35,858 nucleotides of DNA from Verrucomicrobiota bacterium JB024 (GTDB taxonomy: Bacteria; Verrucomicrobiota; Verrucomicrobiia; Opitutales; Cerasicoccaceae), in the NCBI GenBank assembly GCA_030673825.1, contig JAUTCS010000150.1, positions 1-35,858 of the forward strand, read 5' to 3'. The position numbers were made by a program, and so were the translations under genes. The notes below the pieces were generated by a model, which saw only the letters and a list, made by a program, of their open reading frames with translations, ran no database searches and had not been told where the DNA came from. This document shows, piece after piece, positions 30,992-35,858 of this stretch. Each line of letters opens with the position of its first letter. Position 1 is the stretch's first letter.

Positions 30992-32155
30992 TTAAAGAGT
31001 TGCCTGGCGCAGGGAGGCGACGGCCTTTTCCATGCGCAGGAGGGCTTCCTCCAGCATGGCACGGGGGCAGCCGAAGTTCAGGCGCAGGTAGTTGGCGTCG
31101 CGGAAGTCCGCGCCCGGCGAGAGGCCCACGCCGTGTTCCTCGAAGAACGCGTGCGGGTTTTCGCAGCCTAGGGCGCGGATGCCCTCGATGTTGAGCCAGG
31201 CCAGGTAGGTGGCCTCCATCGGGCGCAGGGTGATCTCCGGCAGGTGCTCTTCGACGAAGCGGTAGAGGAAGTCGCGGTTGGCCGTCAGGTACTCCATGAG
31301 CTGGATGCGCCAGGGCTCACCTGCGTTGTAGGCGGCCTCGCAACCGGCATAGCCCAGGCAGTTGACCTCGGTGATGAGGCCGCGGGCGGCCTGTTGGAAT
31401 TTTAACCGCAGCACCGGGTCGGCGATGACGACGAAGGAGCAGCACAGGCCGGGCAGGTTGTAGGTCTTGCTCGGGGCCATCAGGGTGATGGTGCGCTTTT
31501 CGGCTTCGGGCGAGAGGGTGGCCGTGACGGTGTGCTTGTGTCCGCCGAAGATCAGGTCGCAATGGATCTCGTCCGAGCAGAGCACCAGGTCGTGCCGCTC
31601 GCAAAACGCGACCACGCGGGCCAGCTCCTCCGGGCGATAGACCCGGCCCACCGGGTTGTGCGGGTTGCACAGGATAAAGGCGCGGGTGCGGGGGGTGACC
31701 TTGGCCTCCAGATCGTCGAAGTCGAAGGTCCACGCGCCATCCTCGAGCTTGAGAGGGCTGGTCACGAGGGTCTTGCTCTGCCAGCCGGGGGCCGAGAGAA
31801 AGGGCGGGTAAACCGGCGTGCAGGTCAGGACCTCGTCCTCGGGCCCGCCAAAGGCGCGCGCCACGACGTTGAGCGCGGGGACCAGCCCGGGCAGCCACAG
31901 CAGCCACTCGCGCTTGGCTTCGTAGCCGTGGACGCGCTTGAGGTAGGCCAGCACGGCGTCCTGGGTGGAGGCGGGCGCCAGCGTGTAGCCGAAGACCCCG
32001 TGCGCGACCCGAGCCTGGAGCGCGTCCAGCACTTCGGGCGGCGAGGTGAAGTCCATGTCGGCCACCCACAGGGGGAGAATGTCGCGCCCGGCGTACTTGC
32101 CCCACTTGAGGCTGCCCGTGCCCGTCCGGTCAATAATCCGGTCAAAATCAAACAT
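30992..32155 (-). CDS. MalY/PatB family PLP-dependent C-S lyase or aminotransferase
   Basis: A 387-residue fold-type I PLP enzyme of the MalY/PatB group (cystathionine beta-lyase activity common). Start set at 32155, where M-F-D-F-D-R-I-I-D-R-T-G-T-G-S-L-K-W begins; this is the family N-terminus. Motifs are L-P-L-W-V-A-D-M-D-F, C-N-P-H-N-P-V-G-R-V (~165), C-S-D-E-I-H-C-D-L (~195) and the PLP lysine in M-A-P-S-K-T-Y-N-L-P-G-L (~230), with R-L-N-F-G-C-P near the end. Together with metX/metW in the window it could complete the route to homocysteine, but regulation or sugar functions are also known in this family. Confidence 0.92.
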   Translation of the reverse strand: MFDFDRIIDRTGTGSLKWGKYAGRDILPLWVADMDFTSPPEVLDALQARVAHGVFGYTLAPASTQDAVLAYLKRVHGYEAKREWLLWLPGLVPALNVVARAFGGPEDEVLTCTPVYPPFLSAPGWQSKTLVTSPLKLEDGAWTFDFDDLEAKVTPRTRAFILCNPHNPVGRVYRPEELARVVAFCERHDLVLCSDEIHCDLIFGGHKHTVTATLSPEAEKRTITLMAPSKTYNLPGLCCSFVVIADPVLRLKFQQAARGLITEVNCLGYAGCEAAYNAGEPWRIQLMEYLTANRDFLYRFVEEHLPEITLRPMEATYLAWLNIEGIRALGCENPHAFFEEHGVGLSPGADFRDANYLRLNFGCPRAMLEEALLRMEKAVASLRQATL

Positions 32156-32221
32156 GCCCCCTGCATTTGGCGTATTCGCGCCCCGCTGGCAAACCTCAAT
32201 CCGGGGCGGGGGAGAGGTTGC

Positions 32222-32249
32222 CAGCGAAGCCACGCGAAGGGGGGCGAAG
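32222..32249 (+). repeat. 10-base-period repeat GCGAAG, copy 3
   Basis: GCGAAG at 32224, 32234 and 32244, ten bases apart, within the 195-base divergent gap between the MalY-type and SRAP genes. Confidence 0.6.
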
Positions 32250-32350
32250 AGAATGCCGGATTGCCAGTGCTGGACGGAATCGACGCACGGCAGGAGACCA
32301 CCTTAAGGTTTTCGTTGCGCCGGGGGCGTCGCTGCGGACAATCGCCCTCC

Positions 32351-33073
32351 ATGTGCGGACGGTTTACCTTAACGGCGAAGATGCGGGAGCTGATTAAACA
32401 GTTCGTCCTGCGCCAAGCGCCGGAGTTTCGGGAGCGCACCAACATCGCACCCGGCCAACCCGTGGCCGCCATCCGTGAGGACCGCAACCTGGGCGGGCGC
32501 GAGTGTGCGGTGTTGACCTGGGGGCTCGTTCCCTTCTGGGCCAAGGACCCGGGCATCGCCTTTCAGCTTATCAATGCCCGCTCCGAGACCGCCGCCGGTA
32601 AGCCCGCCTTCAAGGGGCCCATGCGGCACAAGCGCTGCCTTATTCCGGCGAACGGTTTTTACGAGTGGAAGGACCTCGGGAGCGGGCGCAAGCAGCCCTA
32701 CTACGTGCGTCCGGCGAACGGGGGACTGCTCGCGCTGGCCGGGCTCTGGGAGCACTGGGGCAGCCCGGACGGCTCCGAGATCGAGTCCTGCGCGATTCTC
32801 ACCACTGCGGCGAATGACTGGATGCAGCCGCTGCACCACCGCATGCCCGTGCTCATCCAGCCGGAGGACTACGCCCGCTGGCTCGATACGGGGCTCGAAC
32901 GCGCTTCGGACGTGGCCGATTTGTTAAAAGCCCCGCCGGAGGACGCCCTTGTGCGTTACCCCGTATCCGAGGCGGTCAACAACGCCCGCAATGAGGGGCC
33001 CGAATTGATCGCGGAGGCTGCTCCGCCCCCGTCCGCCCCGCAGCAGGGGTCGCTTTTCGGGGATTTGTTTTAG
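32351..33073 (+). CDS. SRAP domain protein (HMCES/YedK family)
   Basis: A 240-residue protein that forms a covalent thiazolidine link with abasic sites in single-stranded DNA, shielding them at replication forks. The start M-C-G-R-F-T-L places the catalytic Cys at position 2, exposed after Met removal. Other active-site motifs are I-N-A-R-S-E-T (~77), N-G-F-Y-E-W-K (Glu, ~104) and H-H-R-M-P-V (His, ~160). The C-terminal tail ends in P-Q-Q-G-S-L-F-G-D-L-F, which resembles a beta-clamp-binding peptide; that reading is an inference. The long open frame upstream of the ATG runs opposite the MalY gene and is not coding. Confidence 0.95.
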   Translation: MCGRFTLTAKMRELIKQFVLRQAPEFRERTNIAPGQPVAAIREDRNLGGRECAVLTWGLVPFWAKDPGIAFQLINARSETAAGKPAFKGPMRHKRCLIPANGFYEWKDLGSGRKQPYYVRPANGGLLALAGLWEHWGSPDGSEIESCAILTTAANDWMQPLHHRMPVLIQPEDYARWLDTGLERASDVADLLKAPPEDALVRYPVSEAVNNARNEGPELIAEAAPPPSAPQQGSLFGDLF

Positions 33074-33165
33074 GCAATTTAAGAAATACCGAGCCAGCCA
33101 GGACGATGACTTCTCTCAGCTCTCTTTTCGTCCTTCCCGGTCTTCCTGTTAAATCAAAGCCTCTT

Positions 33166-33864
33166 TTAAAACAGCTTGCCGCGCTTGGGCTTGAGGGGGA
33201 GGCGCTCCAGCCAGTACATGATCAGGATAAAGCCGAAGATCATGCCCCCGAGGTGGGCGAAGTGGGCGACGTTGGGCATGGTGCCGGTCAGGCCCATGAT
33301 CAGCTCGACCGCGCCGTAGCCCAGCACGAACCACCGCGCCTCCACCGGAAAGGCGATGACGAACAGCTTCTGGTGCGGGAACATCATCCCGTAGGCCAGC
33401 AGGAGCCCGAAGACCCCGCCGGAGGCCCCGATCGTCGGGTAGTGCTTGCCATAGGAGACGATGATCTGGGCGATGGCCGCCCCGAAGACGCACACGAAGT
33501 AATAAAAGGCGAAACGCTTCGAGCCCCAGACCCGCTCGATCACTGAGCCGAACATCCAGAACGCGAACATGTTGAAAAAAATGTGCCCGAAGTTGCCTAC
33601 GCTGTGCAGAAAGCTGTACGTGAGCATCTGCCACGGCGAGAAGGCGGGTCCGTGGTAGGTGAAGGTCTGGAGGCCGTTGGTGAAGATGAGCTTGTTCGTG
33701 ATCGGCCAGAGCGCGAAGTACTTCATCAGGAACGCGTTGACGGACGGAATCATCTGGAGCCCGTAGATGGCGACATTGGCGATCAGCAGGGCCTTCACGA
33801 CCGGCGGGAACCGGGAGAAGGTCTTCGGGCGGGCTTCGTAATGGTAAGTCGTCTGGGTCATCAA
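33166..33864 (-). CDS. Rhomboid family intramembrane serine protease
   Basis: A 232-residue inner-membrane protein with about six helices. Catalytic Ser148 in T-I-G-A-S-G-G-V-F-G and His204 in A-H-F-A-H-L-G-G-M. The conserved H-I-F-F-N-M-F (H94, N98) precedes helix 3, and W-Q-M-L-T-Y-S-F-L-H is the family's typical segment before it. All catalytic residues are present, so it should be an active protease cleaving membrane-bound substrates. ATG at 33864 chosen; a second ATG follows directly. Convergent with the SRAP gene. Confidence 0.93.
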   Translation of the reverse strand: MMTQTTYHYEARPKTFSRFPPVVKALLIANVAIYGLQMIPSVNAFLMKYFALWPITNKLIFTNGLQTFTYHGPAFSPWQMLTYSFLHSVGNFGHIFFNMFAFWMFGSVIERVWGSKRFAFYYFVCVFGAAIAQIIVSYGKHYPTIGASGGVFGLLLAYGMMFPHQKLFVIAFPVEARWFVLGYGAVELIMGLTGTMPNVAHFAHLGGMIFGFILIMYWLERLPLKPKRGKLF

Positions 33865-33941
33865 AAGTGTCTGTCTGAGCTATGTGGCCTCGGGGACACG
33901 AAGGTTCCGCGCTGCGTCCGGCATAGTCCGGACGAACAGAC

Positions 33942-33977
33942 AAAAGCGCGGGAACCGTTCCGGTCGGCCCGCGTTTT
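33942..33977. terminator. Bidirectional hairpin terminator between slyX and the rhomboid gene
   Basis: CGCGGG (33947-33952) pairs with CCCGCG (33968-33973), with ACCG/CGGT inside. AAAAG precedes and TTTT follows, giving U tracts on both strands. On the minus strand it would end the slyX transcript about 110 bases after its stop. Confidence 0.6.
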
Positions 33978-34086
33978 CACTCCCCAAAGGCACCTTTCGT
34001 ACCGCAGCAGGCCGAAAGAGCAAACACAATGGTGGAAATTACCACGGTAAATGTGGTCTGCTGGACCGCTCCTGGGCGGGCCGTAT

Positions 34087-34290
34087 TCAGTAATGGGGCG
34101 GCTTTTCCTGCGCGGGCAGGCCGCCCTCACCGATGTTGTCGAAGCGGCCCTTGAGCGCGGTCAGCTCCCGGGTGAGCAGGGTCAGGCGCTCGGACTGCTT
34201 GAGCATTTCGCGGTCCTGCTGCTCCAGGTGGCGCTCCAGGTGGGCGATGCGGGATTCCAGGTCGGTGAACCGTTCGTGGTCGGTCGGCAT
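34087..34290 (-). CDS. slyX: SlyX family protein
   Basis: A 67-residue, almost wholly coiled-coil protein: L-E-S-R-I-A-H-L-E-R-H-L-E-Q-Q-D near residue 11 and L-T-R-E-L-T-A-L-K-G-R near 38, then a Pro-rich tail ending E-K-P-P-H-Y, the SlyX signature. The family's function is unknown. It appears monocistronic. Confidence 0.9.
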   Translation of the reverse strand: MPTDHERFTDLESRIAHLERHLEQQDREMLKQSERLTLLTRELTALKGRFDNIGEGGLPAQEKPPHY

Positions 34291-34450
34291 GATCCACGCA
34301 AGTTAGCGTCCCTTGTCCCCTTCTGGCAATGCCAAGCATGGGAATCTGGCATAGGTGTGACATTTTTGCTCGTTAGTGGTTGCTGGTGTGAACGCTTGTT
34401 TTATGTGTGTGTCAAAAAGTCTCGCGCTGGGCTTTGCTGTGAATTCCACA

Positions 34451-34476
34451 AATGACTAATGGCCAATGACAAATGG
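34451..34476. repeat. 7-base-period repeat AATGNNN
   Basis: AATG begins at 34451, 34458, 34465 and 34472, exactly seven bases apart, with variants GACT, GGCC, GACA and GG after AAT. It lies just upstream of the sigma-54-like promoter. Confidence 0.6.
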
Positions 34477-34488
34477 AAAAACACTCCC

Positions 34489-34506
34489 TTGGCATCCGGT
34501 ATGCAA
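34489..34506 (+). promoter_or_regulatory. Sigma-54-type (-24/-12) promoter before hsp20
   Basis: TTGGCATCCGGTATGCAA has the invariant GG (34491-34492) and GC (34503-34504) with exactly ten bases between, and TTGGCA/TGCA context as in RpoN promoters. Start of transcription would be near 34516, leaving a leader of about 39 bases that includes AGGAGG. Upstream enhancer sites were not identified. Confidence 0.5.
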
Positions 34507-34554
34507 TAGAAGGAGCGTTCAACCACTTTAACCCGAAAAGGAGGAATACATACC

Positions 34555-34974
34555 ATGAACTTCATCACTCGATACAATCCCTTCAACGAAGCGTTCCGCG
34601 AACTCGACCGCCTGTTCGACCTGAGCCTGCCGCGCAGTGGCCAGTGGGGTCGGGCGCTCGAAAGCGGCCCGTTCAGCAACGCCCCGGCGTCGGACTTCTA
34701 TGAAGACACGGAGCACTACTACGTGCAGGCGGAGCTGCCGGGCGTGAAAAAGGCCGACGTGCAGCTTGAGTTCGAAAATAACACGCTGACCCTCTCGGCC
34801 ACCCGCAAGCATAAGCAGGGCGATACCGAGGAGAGCTTCAGCTTCAATCGGACCGTGCGCGTGCCCGACGGAGTCGTCGGCGACAAGATCAAGGCCGCCT
34901 TCGAGGACGGTATCCTGACCGTCACCCTGCCCAAGACCGAACAGGTCAAGCCGCGCCAGATCGATGTGCACTAA
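34555..34974 (+). CDS. Small heat shock protein, Hsp20 family (first copy)
   Basis: A 139-residue alpha-crystallin-type holdase chaperone of the cytosol. N-terminus M-N-F-I-T-R-Y-N-P-F-N-E, alpha-crystallin domain from about residue 42 (A-S-D-F-Y-E-D-T-E-H-Y-Y-V-Q-A-E-L-P-G-V) to 130, with A-F-E-D-G-I-L-T-V-T-L-P-K (A-x-x-x-G-x-L box, ~119-130). It ends Q-I-D-V-H, close to the I-x-I/V tail motif for oligomer assembly. A strong AGGAGG ribosome site precedes the ATG. A second, diverged copy follows after 92 bases, so the two are probably co-transcribed. Confidence 0.95.
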   Translation: MNFITRYNPFNEAFRELDRLFDLSLPRSGQWGRALESGPFSNAPASDFYEDTEHYYVQAELPGVKKADVQLEFENNTLTLSATRKHKQGDTEESFSFNRTVRVPDGVVGDKIKAAFEDGILTVTLPKTEQVKPRQIDVH

Positions 34975-35066
34975 TGTTTCCGGGCTGGGTTCGCTCTCAG
35001 GCGTGCCCGCCCGTCACCCGAGAAAATTTTAACCACACACAACCACTTAATAAGGAGAATCTTACC

Positions 35067-35453
35067 ATGAAATGCGAAGTTGAAAAACGCGAAGAACAGA
35101 CGCCCGTGCAGACCGCCCAACGTCAGGTCTACCGCAAGCCCTGGTTTACCTCTTCAGAATCCGAAGACGGTTATCTGGTCGAGGTCTACGTGCCCGGCGT
35201 GAACAAGAGCGGCGTTGAAATCGCCTTCGAGGAAGACACGCTCGACATCACCGCCCGCCGCACCGCTTCCAAGGGCCCGGACGGCTGGAAGGCCCTGCGC
35301 CGAGAAATCCCGCACGAGGACTACCGCCTGCGCCTGCACCTGAATGTGCCGGTGGCCGCGGACAAGATCAGCGCCCGCGTCGAGGACGGCGTGCTCACCC
35401 TCGAGCTCCCCAAGGCCGAGGAAGCCAAGCCCCGCAAGATCGCGGTCAGCTGA
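35067..35453 (+). CDS. Small heat shock protein, Hsp20 family (second copy)
   Basis: A 128-residue paralogue of the upstream gene. The start at 35067 has a good AAGGAGAA ribosome site. The alpha-crystallin domain runs from about residue 30 (S-E-S-E-D-G-Y-L-V-E-V-Y-V-P-G-V) to 120, with R-V-E-D-G-V-L-T-L-E-L-P-K; the tail is K-I-A-V-S. The N-terminus is very different: M-K-C-E-V-E-K-R-E-E-Q-T is short, charged and has a Cys. The pair may form mixed oligomers, as double Hsp20 systems do elsewhere (inference). Confidence 0.93.
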   Translation: MKCEVEKREEQTPVQTAQRQVYRKPWFTSSESEDGYLVEVYVPGVNKSGVEIAFEEDTLDITARRTASKGPDGWKALRREIPHEDYRLRLHLNVPVAADKISARVEDGVLTLELPKAEEAKPRKIAVS

Positions 35454-35581
35454 GCGCCCGCATCCGGTTTGTTTGAAAAAAAGTGAGTTTAGGCAAAAGC
35501 GAACGGAATAAGCAGAACCGTGCCGCCTCTTACCTGTGTAGCAGACAATCCTAGCAGTAAGTAAGTAGCAGCACATCAGCA

Positions 35582-35613
35582 GCCGGGCTCCCGCAAGGGG
35601 GCCCGGCCATTTT
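35582..35613 (+). terminator. Intrinsic terminator after the second hsp20
   Basis: GCCGGGCTCCC pairs with GGGGGCCCGGC around a GCAA tetraloop (one G-T pair), followed by CATTTTG. It is 130 bases after the hsp20 stop. The U tract is short, so termination could be partial. Confidence 0.6.
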
Positions 35614-35621
35614 GCAGGGTC

Positions 35622-35743
35622 CGGCTGGACCAGCAATGATGGGGCTCTGCCCCATCGGCGCCAGACAGGGTGGGTGACCGCACTGGACATTGCGGGGGGG
35701 CGGCTGGACCAGCAATCAGCCCCTACGCCGCCAGACAGGCGGC
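35622..35743. repeat. Two copies of a bipartite repeat with hairpins
   Basis: Each unit begins with CGGCTGGACCAGCAAT (35622 and 35701; identical 16 bases, containing the palindrome GCTGG-A-CCAGC) and ends with CGCCAGACAGG (35659 and 35729). The middle differs: 21 bases with the hairpin GATGGGGC-TCT-GCCCCATC in the first, 12 bases in the second. In the second, the end box forms GCCGCC-AGACA-GGCGGC (35727-35743). Identity of the element is unknown. Confidence 0.7.
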
Positions 35744-35858
35744 ACCCCCAAGAAACGGCCCATTCATTTCCATGGGTGGCGACCCAGTGTTGATGTTGGG
35801 CCTCGGGGGGTTGGGGTTAGACGAAAAAAGGGTGAAAACAAAACCCCAAAACAAGGCC

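Larger units (their letters stand above)
34291..34554. other. Intergenic region upstream of the hsp20 genes
   Basis: No gene is seen. It contains an AATGNNN repeat with an exact seven-base period at 34451-34476 and the sigma-54-like promoter listed separately. A strong ribosome site AGGAGG at about 34539 belongs to the first hsp20. I looked for CIRCE (TTAGCACTC-N9-GAGTGCTAA) and for a sigma-32 promoter and found neither. Confidence 0.6.
35454..35858. other. Gene-free right end rich in hairpins and repeats
   Basis: About 400 bases with no credible coding frame. From left to right: a possible terminator, two copies of a bipartite repeat with internal hairpins, a TGGGT-GGCG-ACCCA hairpin, and a G-run/C-run pair (TTGGGGTT near 35811 and AACCCCAA near 35842) close to the edge. 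The last 50 bases are low in complexity, which may reflect a sequence end. Confidence 0.6.

Noticed and set aside
31532-32350. Upstream extension of the SRAP frame
   Set aside because: It is antisense to the MalY-type gene. The SRAP family needs M-C-G-R at its N-terminus, found at 32351.
34291-34554. CIRCE or sigma-32 control of hsp20
   Set aside because: Neither the CIRCE inverted repeat nor a CTTGAA/CCCCAT pair with suitable spacing was found.
35622-35803. Integron attC sites
   Set aside because: A GTTGGGC occurs near 35795, but there is no matching RYYYAAC end, no integrase and no cassette gene, and the repeated boxes do not have the attC arrangement.
1-35858. tRNA or rRNA genes
   Set aside because: No TTC-loop/acceptor arrangement or rRNA-like conserved blocks were seen in the gaps by eye; a covariance-model search was not possible.

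Overview
The window looks like a chromosomal piece of a GC-rich, Gram-negative member of the Verrucomicrobiota, probably an Opitutae/Puniceicoccales relative. This is an inference from several features: surface proteins with PEP-CTERM-type sorting tails, a type II pseudopilin with an H-X9-D ending, an anion-selective porin, the rpmH-rnpA-yidD-yidC block, few strong Shine-Dalgarno sites, and many short-period intergenic repeats. I found no tRNA, rRNA, CRISPR array, transposase or phage gene. Both window edges look abnormal: cysW loses its C-terminus near position 117, and the last 250 bases are gene-free and repeat-rich.

Left region (1-8.2 kb): a leftward sulfur operon runs Rrf2 regulator, YezD (DUF2292), OprP/O-type porin, sulfate-binding protein, two M14-like proteins (one without zinc ligands, one with them), CysT, CysW. 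An XRE regulator fused to a periplasmic-binding-protein-like sensor diverges from it. The likely job is uptake of sulfate, from outer-membrane porin to periplasmic binding protein to inner-membrane permease. The role of the two M14-like proteins is unknown.

Region 8.3-12.3 kb: an orphan AT-richer secreted protein, then leftward metX, rlmH and metW (methionine synthesis with a ribosomal RNA methyltransferase in between) and yebC. Region 12.4-15.3 kb: the leftward rpmH-rnpA-yidD-yidC block with a clear terminator. Region 15.5-17.3 kb: a rightward pair, a surface protein with a VPFDP-type sorting tail and a HpsJ-like membrane protein. Region 17.3-20.7 kb: leftward nif3-like and aroQ, and rightward HAD phosphatase coupled to a papain-like protease.

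Region 20.7-25.6 kb: leftward pilT, a nucleoside 2-deoxyribosyltransferase-like gene, and a three-gene operon (choice-of-anchor M protein with PEP-CTERM, pseudopilin, second choice-of-anchor M protein) behind two near-identical operator-like repeats. Region 25.7-30.9 kb: leftward rmuC and a Smr-domain gene, with a leftward TPR gene further left; rightward, a sugar-type binding protein and a DUF4886 protein. Region 31-35.9 kb: MalY-type lyase, SRAP protein, rhomboid protease, SlyX, then two small heat shock proteins behind a sigma-54-like promoter.

The best candidates for something undescribed are the anchor-M/pseudopilin operon with its paired operators, the enzyme/pseudoenzyme M14 pair inside a sulfate operon, and four families of short intergenic tandem repeats with periods of 7, 8, 9 and 10 bases.
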